A stretch of DNA of 64,000 bases from an uncultured Sphingomonadaceae bacterium (GCA_947489315.1 CANLCX010000002.1:930001-994000); one strand, 5' to 3'; positions 16,168 to 26,981 are shown, counted from the first letter of the stretch. Numbers and translations are program-made. Notes: generated by a model not told the origin, from the letters alone.

Positions 16168-16908
16168 CTAGCTTACTGGTTTCGCTCGATATTGTTTTGG
16201 GAAATGCCGTTTGAGATTGGCAATTTTCGGTTTGTCCCAGCGCACGATATAGCCCTGACGAGGGTTTTTCTGGATAAAATCCTGATGATAGGTTTCGGCC
16301 GGATAGAAGGCTTTATAGGCTTCTACCTTGGTCACGATCGGGCGTTTCCAATATTTGCCTTTACCGAGCTGCGCCAGATAAGCGCGGGCCGCTTTGGCTT
16401 GCGCATTGTTCATGGGAATGAGCGCACTGCGATAATGTTTGCCGCGATCGGGGCCCTGCGCGTTTAGCATTGTCGGGTCGGCGACTACTGAAAAGAATAC
16501 CTGCATCAACTGACCATAGCTCACCACGCTGGGGTCGTAGACCACCCGAACCACTTCAGCATGATTGGTAAGGCCGGCACTCACCAGCTTGTAAGAAGCA
16601 CTGCGCTTGGTTCCACCATGATAGCCGGAAGCCGCGCTAATTACGCCTTTGGTATGTTCAAACACGCCTTCCACGCCCCAGAAACAACCGCCCGCGAATA
16701 TCGCAACCGCGCGCTTGCCTTTTTCGGCCGCATTGACGCGGGGGGCGGGAATGATCGTGGCTTTTTCAGCTGCATGGGCTTCGCTGACAAACAGACTTGA
16801 TGTTTGTTGCTGATCATCAGGGGAGGATGTGTCGATAGTCGTCCACAGCAGACCGAACGTAGCGAGGCTCGCCCCGGCAATTGCTAGTTTAGGAAAAACT
16901 GTACTCAT
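16168..16908 (-). CDS. msrA: Exported peptide-methionine (S)-S-oxide reductase
   Basis: Repairs oxidised methionine by reducing its S-sulfoxide. The 246-aa protein has an N-terminal hydrophobic signal (KLAIAGASLATFGLLW) and a probable cleavage site after SEAHA, so it should act in the periplasm. The catalytic motif is GGCFWGVEGVF with the nucleophilic Cys. The rest of the domain follows the family: GYHGGTKRSASYKLVSAGLTNHAEVVRVVYDP, quoted here only as landmarks GYHGG and NHAEVV; then YRSALIP and ETYHQDF. Resolving cysteines in the C-terminal tail are not evident, so reduction may need an external thiol partner. The gene precedes a 52-aa small gene only in position; that gene lies upstream on the same strand. 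Confidence 0.93.
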   Translation of the reverse strand: MSTVFPKLAIAGASLATFGLLWTTIDTSSPDDQQQTSSLFVSEAHAAEKATIIPAPRVNAAEKGKRAVAIFAGGCFWGVEGVFEHTKGVISAASGYHGGTKRSASYKLVSAGLTNHAEVVRVVYDPSVVSYGQLMQVFFSVVADPTMLNAQGPDRGKHYRSALIPMNNAQAKAARAYLAQLGKGKYWKRPIVTKVEAYKAFYPAETYHQDFIQKNPRQGYIVRWDKPKIANLKRHFPKQYRAKPVS

Positions 16909-16935
16909 ATCTAACGCCCCGTTTTCTAATCTGAC

Positions 16936-17094
16936 TTAGCTAGGTATTTCAGTGGCAGAACTGGCCATCGAGGACACTGTCTGCTCATAGTCCTGCTGGT
17001 TCTCATTTGGCTGCATGAAGAATAGCGCAAGCGCACCCAACAGGAAACCGCCACTAAGGCTATAAGTCAAATCTGATTTCAAAAAACTCGGCAT
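16936..17094 (-). CDS. 52-aa single-helix membrane protein
   Basis: Short gene just upstream of msrA on the same strand. The product begins MPSFLKSDLTYSLSGG, then a membrane helix FLLGALALFFMQ, then an acidic polar tail (ENQQDYEQTVSSMASSATEI). The ATG at 17094 is preceded by AAGGA with a seven-base spacer, a good ribosome site. The stop is 27 bases from the msrA start, so the two may be co-transcribed. Function unknown; a small envelope-stress or membrane protein is possible. Confidence 0.6.
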   Translation of the reverse strand: MPSFLKSDLTYSLSGGFLLGALALFFMQPNENQQDYEQTVSSMASSATEIPS

Positions 17095-17232
17095 GTTATT
17101 ATCCTTGTGGCTACCCTGTGTTCGGAGCGACCCCTGAATTGGTTACAGTGATAATATAAGATTGCTTACGCCGTTGTGAACGGGGTCACAGGGCGACATT
17201 CAGTTTCAGCGCGTGAAGGGAAACTTTGTTGG

Positions 17233-17434
17233 ACCTCAAGCGCCGGGCGCGGGCATCCGCCCGCTTGGCTACGCGCCATAAGGCGCGGCGGCCGGTCGGC
17301 CTTGCCTCGCTGCGCTCGGACGATGCTCTCAATGTCGCGCCAATCCGACGCGAAGCAGAGGCAAGCGCGACTGCGCGCCCGAGCTTATGCGAGGAAAGCC
17401 AAGGGCACGGATGTGCCCGCCCGGCGCCTGAGGT
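17233..17434. repeat. 202-bp hairpin repeat with long terminal inverted arms (MITE-like)
   Basis: The whole stretch is an imperfect palindrome. The outer arms run from ACCTCAAGCGCCGGGCG at the left to CGCCCGGCGCCTGAGGT at the right. Inner segments also pair: CATCCG with CGGATG, CTTGGCT with AGCCAAG-like sequence, CCATAAG with CTTATGC, and CTTGCCTC with GAGGCAAG. It is much richer in G+C than its surroundings and begins four bases after the aspC stop. Long open frames on both strands are a by-product of the palindrome. The structure is that of a non-autonomous insertion (MITE-like) or of a large transcription-ending hairpin. Confidence 0.7.
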
Positions 17435-17438
17435 TAAA

Positions 17439-18677
<1,239 letters not shown>

Positions 18678-18930
18678 CTAATATCAATGAGAGGCTGCTG
18701 CAACAGGGAGAATGGCTGGACCATCATTTTAATAGGATTTTAATTTGATGTTCTCTGAGAAATTCTACAAATGATACGCAAAATGGGGTTGAAATTCGGT
18801 TGAATGGAGTATTTGGCGCGACAGACCGAGTCGTCCAAACGGGCGTATCACTGCGCCCTGCAAGCCGACATTGGTTCCATCACTGCACCGACTTAGCAAA
18901 GACCGACCTGTGTAGGAAAGCAGGAATGTT

Positions 18931-19233
18931 TCAGCTTCGCTTTTTTACAAATTCTGCGCGCAGCACGAGACCCTTTATTCCTTCATGTCTGCAATCAATT
19001 TCCTGCGCATCACCAGTGAGCCGGATGGATTTGATCAGTGTCCCGCGTTTAAGCGTCTGACCTGCGCCCTTGACCTTTAGATCCTTGATCAACGTTACAG
19101 CATCGCCATCGGCCAAGGGGTTGCCCACTGCATCAAGGACTTCCGGCCCTTTGACTTTTTCCGCCGCATCGTCAGGACTCAGCCACTCGCCGGTTTCTTC
19201 ATCATAGACATAGTCACCGTCGCCATCGGCCAT
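18931..19233 (-). CDS. PhnA/YjdM-like protein without the zinc ribbon
   Basis: A 100-aa protein whose C-terminal ~70 residues are a clear PhnA (YjdM) domain: LADGDAVTLIKDLKVKGAG, LKRGTLIKSIRLTGD, EIDCRHEGIKGLVLRAEF. In typical YjdM proteins an N-terminal zinc ribbon with four cysteines precedes this domain. Here the N-terminus is acidic and Cys-free (MADGDGDYVYDEETGEWLSP), so the zinc site is gone. Despite the old name the family is not required for alkylphosphonate use; its role is unclear. The start overlaps the metY stop (TGATG; a GTG at 19236 is an alternative), so it is translationally coupled to metY. Confidence 0.8.
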   Translation of the reverse strand: MADGDGDYVYDEETGEWLSPDDAAEKVKGPEVLDAVGNPLADGDAVTLIKDLKVKGAGQTLKRGTLIKSIRLTGDAQEIDCRHEGIKGLVLRAEFVKKRS

Positions 19234-20507
19234 CACAAGGATTCCAGCGCCTGCTGCATGTCGGCAATAATATCATCAATATGTTCTATGCCCACCGACA
19301 CGCGAACCACATCTGGCCCGGCGCCGGCCGAAACCAGCTCGTCGCCTGACAATTGGCTATGCGTGGTCGACGCGGGATGGATGATCAACGATCGGGTATC
19401 GCCAATATTGGCTAGATGACTGAATAGGTTCACCGCGGACACCAGCTTGGTCCCCGCATCATATCCGTCCTTCAGGCCAAAGGTGAACACCGCGCCGCCT
19501 TTGCCGCCGAGATATTTCTGGGCCAGTGCGTGATATTCACTGTCTGGCAAACCGGCGTAGGAAACCCAACTAACTTCGTCCCTGCCCTGCAACCATTTCG
19601 CCAGCGCCAGCGCATTATCGCAATGCCGTTCCATTCGCAGGGTCAGCGTTTCCATGCCGGTCAGGATTTGAAAGGCGTTAAACGGTGCCAGCGCTGGCCC
19701 CAAATCGCGCAGAGACAAGGCTCTGGCTGCCAAAATAAAGGCAACCGGACCAAAGGCCTCGGTAAAGACCTTGCCATGATAGGAAGCATTCGGCTGATTG
19801 AGAAACGCGAATTTCTCGCTCTGCGTCCAGTCAAATTTGCCGCTGTCGACAATAAGCCCTGCAATGCTGTTGCCGTGACCGCCTAGAAATTTGGTTCCGC
19901 TTTCCACGACAATATCCGCGCCATGCTCAATCGGCCGACACAGAGCGGGGGAAGCCATCGTGTTATCGACGATCAGCGGAATACCCGCCGCGTGCGCGAC
20001 ATCGGCAATGGCCGCAATATCCTGAACCACACCGCCGGGATTGGCGAGGCTTTCAATAAATACGCAGCGCGTGTCATCGGTAATCGCGCCCTTTACTTCG
20101 TCGACATTATCCGCATCAACAAAAGTCACGTTCCAACCGAATTTCTTGAAACTATGGCCCAGTTGGTTGAGCGAACCGCCATAGAGCTTTTTCGCCGCCA
20201 CAATATGCGCGCCGGGGTCCATCAAAACATGAAAGACCAGCAATTGCGCGGCATGGCCCGACGCCACAGCCAGCGCCGCCGCGCCGCCTTCCATCGCCGC
20301 AATCTTGCCTTCCAATGCGCCATTGGTCGGGTTCATGATGCGGGTATAAATATTACCCACCGCGTCGAGATTGAACAAGTCAGCGGCATGATCGACATCG
20401 TCAAACACATAAGACGCGGTCTGATAGATCGGCGTGATCCGCGCGTTGGTGGTCGGGTCCGGTTCGGTCCCGGCATGCACAGCCATGGTTTCCAGATGAT
20501 CGGTCAT
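19233..20507 (-). CDS. metY: O-acetylhomoserine sulfhydrylase
   Basis: PLP enzyme of the Cys/Met metabolism family that makes homocysteine (or methionine with methanethiol) from O-acylhomoserine and sulfide. The 424-aa length fits MetY. Landmarks are TPIYQTASYVFDDVDHAADL and YTRIMNPTNGALEGKIAAME in the N-terminal part, IVDNTMASPALCRPIEHGAD, and the PLP lysine in SGTKFLGGHGNSIAG. The C-terminal part has NIGDTRSLIIHPASTTH. There is no room for a SAM riboswitch: the pabBC stop is only 32 bases upstream. That places metY inside a pabBC-metY-phnA-like operon. O-succinylhomoserine as substrate cannot be excluded. Confidence 0.93.
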   Translation of the reverse strand: MTDHLETMAVHAGTEPDPTTNARITPIYQTASYVFDDVDHAADLFNLDAVGNIYTRIMNPTNGALEGKIAAMEGGAAALAVASGHAAQLLVFHVLMDPGAHIVAAKKLYGGSLNQLGHSFKKFGWNVTFVDADNVDEVKGAITDDTRCVFIESLANPGGVVQDIAAIADVAHAAGIPLIVDNTMASPALCRPIEHGADIVVESGTKFLGGHGNSIAGLIVDSGKFDWTQSEKFAFLNQPNASYHGKVFTEAFGPVAFILAARALSLRDLGPALAPFNAFQILTGMETLTLRMERHCDNALALAKWLQGRDEVSWVSYAGLPDSEYHALAQKYLGGKGGAVFTFGLKDGYDAGTKLVSAVNLFSHLANIGDTRSLIIHPASTTHSQLSGDELVSAGAGPDVVRVSVGIEHIDDIIADMQQALESL

Positions 20508-20539
20508 AAGAATCTCCGCATGTTATAATAGATGATATT

Positions 20540-22318
20540 TTAGACGAGTTTGGCTTTCACCAGTCCTCTTAGACTATTTCCGAGATAGAATCCGCTGTCT
20601 AAATCTCCAGCCTGCAGGTCAGCCTCAATCGCATCGCCACTGGCAATCAGCTGCCCGCGCAATATGCCGGGCAGAACCCCGCGCATGAGCGGCGGAGTCA
20701 AAAGTTTGCCATCACGCTCGACAAATAGGGTCCAGATCGCGCCTTCGGTCAGATAGCCGTCCGCGTCGTGGAATAGCGGATGCGCTTTGCTGTCTATATC
20801 CGGTGCGGCATAGACGCTGCGATCACTGGTTTTATGGTGCAGGCGGTAATCTTGTGGATTGGCAGTCATGGGTGTCAGCGCAACCTGTACCGGTTCGGTC
20901 ATCGGTTGCGGCATCGGTTGCAATTCAATCGCAATGGCTCCGGAACGGGACAGCATCAGCCGGACCTTGGCGGGTTGGTCCTGATGAAAGGTAATCGCCT
21001 GTATCGTGTTGCGCGCGACATGGCGGTCAAATTCAAATTCCAAGGCAGCGGCGCTGGCCTTCATCCTTTCGAGATGGGCCTCAAGACGAATAATTCCGCG
21101 CTCGGGGTCGAAGGCCATCGTCTCGATTAAATCCACCTCTACGCCCTGATGCTCGCCCGCATTCACTTCTGCAAATCTCCCCTTGGCGAGACATTCCCGC
21201 CATTCATCGCCCCCGATAGAGTCCGCCACTATGCCAGAGCCGAGGCCGATGGAAAGGGTTTCTTGGTCCATATCGATGAACAATGTTCGGATCGCGACAT
21301 TAAAGGCCGCATCGCCGCTCGCATCAATCCGACCGATCGAGCCGCAATAGATACCGCGCTGATCGGTTTCGAGCTCGTCGATAATCTCCATCGCGCGGAT
21401 TTTCGGCGCGCCGGTGATCGAACCGCAGGGATATACTTGCCGCAGCACATCAACCGCATCGAGACCGTCTTTGACTTGCGCAGTAACGGTCGAAGTCATC
21501 GTATGAATCGTGGGATAGGTTTCCACATGGAAGAGTTCGGGAACCTTTACGCTACCCTGCTCGGCCACACGCGACAGGTCGTTGCGCAGCAGATCGACGA
21601 TCATCAGGTTTTCTGCGCGTTGCTTCGGATCGTTGAGCATCTCGGTCTGAACCAACAGATCAGCGGCTGCATCCTTCACCCGCGCTGCGGTCCCCTTCAT
21701 CGGTTTGGCCGTGATGCGGCCCTCTTTCATCGCAAAGAATAATTCCGGCGAGAAGGACAATATCCAGTTGCTCCCGTCAAACACCACGCCGCCATAGCCA
21801 GCCTTCGCGCGGTCCCGGATCGCGGCATAGAGCGCGAGCGGATGTCCGGCATGGGCGGCATGGGCGCCAAATGTCAGATTGGCCTGATAGATATCGCCTG
21901 CCAGTATATAATCCTGCACTTTCGCAAAGGCGCGATCATATTCCTGCCGCGTTACACCGGGCCGTATGTCTCCCAGCCACGCGCCCTTGGCATCAGGTAA
22001 TTGTGCGGCAACGGCATCCGGTTCAAGCAGCGCATAGTCTTCGAACAATCCGAACCATGCCAGCGGGCAAGAACGCGCGCTTGGAAGGCGTTCCGTCAGA
22101 CGCGCTTCCATAGCCAAACCGGCTTCATAAGACATATAGCCCGCCGCATGCAGTCCGCGTTGCTCGGCTTTGGCAAGCGTATCTAAAGCCGCGCCGAGAT
22201 CTTCCGGCGTTCGGGCTTCCACTATCTCAACCGGATTGCTGTAGAGGCGAGCGGGTGCCGCTTCACCTTCTTCACGAGCATCGTCAAGCAATATGAAAGG
22301 ACTGTTGTCAGGGATCAT
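20540..22318 (-). CDS. pabB: Fused aminodeoxychorismate synthase I / aminodeoxychorismate lyase
   Basis: Bifunctional folate-pathway protein of 592 aa that should make p-aminobenzoate from chorismate. Residues ~1-375 are a chorismate-binding PabB domain. The diagnostic PMKGTAARVKD carries the lysine that distinguishes PabB from anthranilate synthase (which has Ala there); SITGAPKIRAMEIIDELE and AAFNVAIRTLFID also match. Residues ~380-592 are a class IV aminotransferase-like PabC domain, with the PLP lysine in HKTSDRSVYAAPD and the C-terminal GVLPGILRGQLI. Such PabBC fusions are common in alphaproteobacteria. A glutaminase subunit PabA is not in the window. It is divergent from the S9 peptidase with a 72-base gap. 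Confidence 0.95.
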   Translation of the reverse strand: MIPDNSPFILLDDAREEGEAAPARLYSNPVEIVEARTPEDLGAALDTLAKAEQRGLHAAGYMSYEAGLAMEARLTERLPSARSCPLAWFGLFEDYALLEPDAVAAQLPDAKGAWLGDIRPGVTRQEYDRAFAKVQDYILAGDIYQANLTFGAHAAHAGHPLALYAAIRDRAKAGYGGVVFDGSNWILSFSPELFFAMKEGRITAKPMKGTAARVKDAAADLLVQTEMLNDPKQRAENLMIVDLLRNDLSRVAEQGSVKVPELFHVETYPTIHTMTSTVTAQVKDGLDAVDVLRQVYPCGSITGAPKIRAMEIIDELETDQRGIYCGSIGRIDASGDAAFNVAIRTLFIDMDQETLSIGLGSGIVADSIGGDEWRECLAKGRFAEVNAGEHQGVEVDLIETMAFDPERGIIRLEAHLERMKASAAALEFEFDRHVARNTIQAITFHQDQPAKVRLMLSRSGAIAIELQPMPQPMTEPVQVALTPMTANPQDYRLHHKTSDRSVYAAPDIDSKAHPLFHDADGYLTEGAIWTLFVERDGKLLTPPLMRGVLPGILRGQLIASGDAIEADLQAGDLDSGFYLGNSLRGLVKAKLV

Positions 22319-22390
22319 CCCCCTCCCCTAATTGCTTTTTATACCGTTCGTCCATAAGCATAAGCGAAACTAAACAGGGAAAGGTGCCTG

Positions 22391-24343
22391 ATGCGCATCA
22401 CATTTGTCGGCGCAATGGTCGCTACGTCGTTACAATTATTCGCTCCGTCCGCCCTCGCGGCCGACAAAGTTGCAGAATCAGTTGCCCCAAAACCAGCGGC
22501 ATTGGTTGCCGATCAGGTACCCGATATTCCGATGTCCATTGTCGAAAAGACCCGGCCTTATATGGAGTTCCGGACTGCGGGTTTTGTTGGATGGGATCCG
22601 AAAACCAGAGCGATGCTGGTGCGCACCCGCTTTGCCGATACCAGCCAGCTGCATCGGGTGACCAAGCCGCTCAGCACGCGCGAGCAGCTGACTTTTGGCA
22701 ATGAACCGGCGCGCGCCGCTAGCTATGCGCCCGATGGCTCTGTCTTATTGTTCCAAAAAGATATTGGCGGCAATGAAGTGAACCAGATTTTCGCGCTGCA
22801 GGACGGCGTTCCCAAAATGCTGACCGACGGGAAGAGCCGCAATAGTCTTGGACCCTGGTCCAACAGGGGGAATTTGCTCGCTTTTGGGTCCAACAAACGG
22901 ACCGGGCTTTACAATGATATTTACCTGATGAACCCTGCCAAGCCCGATAGCGCCACCATGATGGTTGCCTCGACCGGTGGCGGCTGGTTTCCGATCGACT
23001 TTTCGCCCGATGACAAGCATCTGCTGGTGTTCAACTATGTCTCGATTACCGATAACCAGCTTTATTTAATCGACATTGCCAACGGCATGTCGCGCAAATT
23101 GACCAATAGCAGCAATCCGGTTGCTTATAACGGCCTGCAATTTGCTCCCGATGGCCGGCTATGGGCAGCGTCCGACGACGGCAGCGATGTCCAGCGACTT
23201 GGCATAGTTAATATCGAAACGGCGATATTTGAACCTGTTATTGACGAGAAAATCTGGGACATATCCGACTTTGACATCAGCAAAGACGGCCGCTGGATAG
23301 CCTATGAAATCAATCAGGCGGGCCGCTCCCTACTAAAGATTTATGATACGCAAAGCGGCGACGTGCGCACGGTGTCCGATCTGGGGCCCGGCGTGATTGG
23401 CGGCCTCAAATTCGCGCCATGGGGAGAGCTGGGCTTCACCTTCAACTCCAATCAAGGGGGCAGTGACAGCTATAGCCTTGATCCCGAGACGCTGGCGATC
23501 ACACGCTGGACCAAAAGCGAGACGGGCGGATTAAACGCCGACAATAATGTCGCGCCGGAACTGGTGGAAATTGCTAGCTTTGACGGCGAGAAAATGTCGG
23601 GCTTTCTCTATCGGCCTGATCCCAAGAAACATAGGGGTAAGCGTCCCCTGATCATCAATGTTCATGGTGGGCCAGAAGGTCAGGCAACGCCGCGGTTTTT
23701 GGGCCGCAACAATTATCTGATCAATGAACTGGGTATCGCGATTTTCTATCCCAACGTGCGCGGCTCAACCGGGTTCGGCAAGCGCTTTGTAGCGCTCGAC
23801 AATGGTCCGTTCCGTCGCGAGGATAGCGTGAAAGACATCGGCGCATTCCTCTCTCACCTGCGCAAGGACAAACGCATCGACCGGCGCCGCATCGCAATCA
23901 CCGGGGGAAGCTATGGCGGCTATATGACGCTGGCATCCATGCTGCGCTATGGCGATCAGCTTAAGGCCGGCCTTGAAGTGGTCGGTATATCCAATTTCGT
24001 CACATTCCTAGAAAACACGCAGCCCTATCGCCGGGATCTACGCCGGATTGAATATGGCGATGAGCGGATACCGGAACAGCGCGCAAAGCTGGAAGAAATC
24101 AGTCCGCTGCGCCGCGCCAATGAAATTGACATTCCCTTGATGGTCGTCACCGGCGCCAATGATCCACGGGTTCCGGCCAGCGAAGCCGACCAGATTGTTG
24201 CCGCAGTACGGGCGAATGACCGGCCCGCCTGGCACCTGCTCGCAAAGAATGAAGGCCATGGTTTTCGCAAAAAAGCAAATGCGGACTATCAGTTCTGGGC
24301 CTCCCTGCTATTCTGGCAGAAATATCTGCTGAACGGAGAGTAA
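22391..24343 (+). CDS. Exported S9 family prolyl oligopeptidase
   Basis: A 650-aa exported serine peptidase. The signal peptide (VGAMVATSLQLFAPSALAA) is followed by a beta-propeller of WD40/PD40-like blades (SYAPDGSVLLFQKD, FAPDGRLWAAS and similar) and a C-terminal alpha/beta hydrolase domain. The triad is visible: Ser in TGGSYGGYMTL, Asp in GANDPRVPASEAD and His in KNEGHGFRKK. The propeller restricts substrates to short peptides, as known for this family. The start ATG 22391 has GGGAAAGG upstream. The gene is followed after four bases by the DUF2339 gene, so they probably share a transcript. Confidence 0.93.
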   Translation: MRITFVGAMVATSLQLFAPSALAADKVAESVAPKPAALVADQVPDIPMSIVEKTRPYMEFRTAGFVGWDPKTRAMLVRTRFADTSQLHRVTKPLSTREQLTFGNEPARAASYAPDGSVLLFQKDIGGNEVNQIFALQDGVPKMLTDGKSRNSLGPWSNRGNLLAFGSNKRTGLYNDIYLMNPAKPDSATMMVASTGGGWFPIDFSPDDKHLLVFNYVSITDNQLYLIDIANGMSRKLTNSSNPVAYNGLQFAPDGRLWAASDDGSDVQRLGIVNIETAIFEPVIDEKIWDISDFDISKDGRWIAYEINQAGRSLLKIYDTQSGDVRTVSDLGPGVIGGLKFAPWGELGFTFNSNQGGSDSYSLDPETLAITRWTKSETGGLNADNNVAPELVEIASFDGEKMSGFLYRPDPKKHRGKRPLIINVHGGPEGQATPRFLGRNNYLINELGIAIFYPNVRGSTGFGKRFVALDNGPFRREDSVKDIGAFLSHLRKDKRIDRRRIAITGGSYGGYMTLASMLRYGDQLKAGLEVVGISNFVTFLENTQPYRRDLRRIEYGDERIPEQRAKLEEISPLRRANEIDIPLMVVTGANDPRVPASEADQIVAAVRANDRPAWHLLAKNEGHGFRKKANADYQFWASLLFWQKYLLNGE

Positions 24344-24347
24344 GTGT

Positions 24348-26981
24348 ATGGAAATACTGGTCATTGCAGGGATCATCATCCTGTTGGTGTTGGTATTTGA
24401 TACACGCAAAACAATTGCTTTACTCCGCAATCGTATTGAAATTCTCGAAAATCAGGACCGTCAGGCCGTTGCGGCTGAACCGGCAAAACGGGCCGAGCCC
24501 GAAGCTGAACCGGTCGAACCCGTAAAGCGCGCCGCAAAAGCAGCGGCAAAGTCGGAAACTATCGCCACGCCAGCACCGGAACCATCACGGCGAGTCTATA
24601 AACCGGCGGCATCGCCACCACCACCAGCATCTCCGGCCAGCACAGAACCGCCCACGCCGCGCCCCAGTGCCGCGGAACGGTTTGAAGACCTGATCGGCGG
24701 CAAGCTACCGATTTGGATTGGCGGCATTGCGTTGATCTTTGCTGGTTTTTTCCTCGTCCGTTTCTCGATCGAAGCGGGCCTGTTCGGCCCTGCCGCGCGT
24801 TGCGTGACGGCTGCTTTGTTCGGACTACTGCTCATCGGCCTAAGCGAATTTGGCTATAAGATTCCCAAATTCGGCAAGATATTCACCGATGATGTCCGCA
24901 TCGGTCACTCGATCGCAGGTGCCGGAATTGCTGTGCTCTACGCAACGCTATATATGGCCAGCGAGCTGTATCAGCTTCTCGGCCTCTACAGCGCTCTGGG
25001 CGGCGTCATTGCCGTCACCATACTCGCCTTCGTGCTGTCACAGCGCCACGGCCCACCGACGGCGATCATGGGCCTGCTCGGTGGCTTTGCCGCGCCTTAT
25101 GTAGCTGGCCTGGGACCGGAATCGGTCGCACCTTTGCTCATCTATCTCGGCGTTTTCACCGCCGGTCTGTTCGGTCTCGCCATCCATCGCGGCTGGGCTT
25201 GGCTAGCGCTACTTGCAACGGGCGGCAGTGTGCTCTGGACGACCGCTCTCCTCTTCCTCGACCTCAGCGGCGATGTGCCATTTGTCGGCGCCCTCATTGT
25301 GTTACTGGCCATTGGCGGCGTGCTGACCCTGTCTCGCACCGGCACCAGCTTTGGCATTCCCAAGCCGGTTATGCAGGCCATCCCGCTCGGCGTGGGTCTG
25401 TTACAGCTGGTCACTCTTGCGCCATTAATCGAGTTCTCGCTCATCAGCTGGCTGTTCTTTGGTGTCCTGGCCATTTTCGCCATTGCGCTCGCCTGGCGGG
25501 ATAAAAACATGACACCAGCTGTTGCCGGGGCCCTTGGCCTGTCTCTGGCGATGGTCGCGACCGCCTATTCCAACGCCGGTGCCGAGCAGATGCAGCTATT
25601 CGCTGCTATCGGCCTAGCTCTCCTGTTTGGCGTCGCGGGGCATGTCTTTGCGTTGCGCGAAAAAGATGGATGGATGTGGGCGCTCATCGGCATGGCAGCC
25701 CCCACCGGTATGTTGTTGCTCACCTATGCTTTGGGTAATTTGGGCTGGAGCCAGAATAGCTGGGCGATTGCCTGCGTCCTGACCGCTATAACCACCGCCC
25801 TCATGGCGTGGCGGACGCGCGCAGACGTGGCGTTGCCACCACCACCTGTAGCCAGCGGCCTGACCGCAATCTTGGTTGCCATTGCGCTGTGGATATGGAC
25901 ACCGCAAAGCCTCGGCGCGCTGGTCGCAATAGCGATAGCTGCAGCTCTGGTATTCTGGACCCGCTGGGTCACGCGCAAGGCGATTATCGTGCAGTCGGCC
26001 ATCGCCATCGGCCTGGGCAGTGCAATCATGTTGTTCGACAATTTTGGGCTTGTGGAAGGCTTGGTTGAATCGCTGGCTGGCGAAACCGATCTTTTTGTCC
26101 ATCTTCCGGCATTGGGGCCCGCGGCTATCGAGCTGCTGCTTCCCGCCTTAGCCATTGTCGCCATCGCCTATGTCTTTCGCGACAGTTTCGGCAAGGCATT
26201 TTCGAAAATCATCGCTGGCACCGGTTTGATCGCGACCGGCGGGTTCCTCTATTTGCTGCTCAAGCAGCCGCTTGCCATTGGCCCGATTGAGGATTTCGTT
26301 GCTTATGGCTTTGCCGAACGCGCCATCTTTACTCATTTAATGGCGCTTATCGGATGGTTGTTGCTCAGACAGTCTTGGGGCGAGAAACTCGCGACACCGC
26401 TCAAATCATTGGGCTTTGCGCTGGCTGGACTGGCGCTGGCCCGGTTTGTATATTTCGACCTGCTATTGCTCAGCCCAACCAACGTCAAGCAAGCCATGGG
26501 TCCGGCCCCTATTGCCAACTTGGGTACACTGCACTTCGCCGCCGCGATGCTCTGGCTTTGGCTCTACGCGCGGACAGAGACATTGGTGACCACCTTACCC
26601 AAATTGGTCCAACCGCTTGAAATTGCTAGCCTGCTTGCCGCCATTGCCGCCGTCATGGTCACGGTGCGTCAGGCTGTCCATGGCACCGACATAGCAACCC
26701 CGCCCTTCACCTCGACCGAGACCTATCTCTACAGCGCTGGACTGCTTGCTCTTGCCATCGCGTGGCTGGCGCGCGGTATCCAAACCACCAACGCTTTGCT
26801 GCGCATCGGGGGCTTGCTCTTGCTGACCCTGGTTACTTTCAAAGTGTTTGTAATCGACGCCGCGCAGCTCGAAGGCATTTTACGCATTCTGTCCTTCCTC
26901 GGCCTAGGTATCGCGCTGATTGGCATCGGCTGGATCTATGGCAAAGTGATGAAAGTGGACGAAGCAAAGGCCGATAGTTAG
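24348..26981 (+). CDS. DUF2339 polytopic membrane protein
   Basis: An 877-aa inner-membrane protein. It has an N-terminal helix (ILVIAGIIILLVLVF), a short coiled-coil-like stretch (LLRNRIEILENQ), a Pro/Ala/Glu/Lys-rich linker (residues ~40-110), then some two dozen hydrophobic helices. The motif PIWIGGIALIFAGFFLVRFSIE at the start of the membrane part, then LGLYSALGGVIAVTILAFVL and LGGFAAPYV, are characteristic of DUF2339. The function is unknown; members are widespread in proteobacteria. The 3' end overlaps the convergent LysR gene by four bases. Confidence 0.88.
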   Translation: MEILVIAGIIILLVLVFDTRKTIALLRNRIEILENQDRQAVAAEPAKRAEPEAEPVEPVKRAAKAAAKSETIATPAPEPSRRVYKPAASPPPPASPASTEPPTPRPSAAERFEDLIGGKLPIWIGGIALIFAGFFLVRFSIEAGLFGPAARCVTAALFGLLLIGLSEFGYKIPKFGKIFTDDVRIGHSIAGAGIAVLYATLYMASELYQLLGLYSALGGVIAVTILAFVLSQRHGPPTAIMGLLGGFAAPYVAGLGPESVAPLLIYLGVFTAGLFGLAIHRGWAWLALLATGGSVLWTTALLFLDLSGDVPFVGALIVLLAIGGVLTLSRTGTSFGIPKPVMQAIPLGVGLLQLVTLAPLIEFSLISWLFFGVLAIFAIALAWRDKNMTPAVAGALGLSLAMVATAYSNAGAEQMQLFAAIGLALLFGVAGHVFALREKDGWMWALIGMAAPTGMLLLTYALGNLGWSQNSWAIACVLTAITTALMAWRTRADVALPPPPVASGLTAILVAIALWIWTPQSLGALVAIAIAAALVFWTRWVTRKAIIVQSAIAIGLGSAIMLFDNFGLVEGLVESLAGETDLFVHLPALGPAAIELLLPALAIVAIAYVFRDSFGKAFSKIIAGTGLIATGGFLYLLLKQPLAIGPIEDFVAYGFAERAIFTHLMALIGWLLLRQSWGEKLATPLKSLGFALAGLALARFVYFDLLLLSPTNVKQAMGPAPIANLGTLHFAAAMLWLWLYARTETLVTTLPKLVQPLEIASLLAAIAAVMVTVRQAVHGTDIATPPFTSTETYLYSAGLLALAIAWLARGIQTTNALLRIGGLLLLTLVTFKVFVIDAAQLEGILRILSFLGLGIALIGIGWIYGKVMKVDEAKADS

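Noticed and set aside
20508-20539. SAM-type riboswitch before metY
   Set aside because: Only 32 bases separate it from the upstream stop, too short for a SAM-II or other aptamer.
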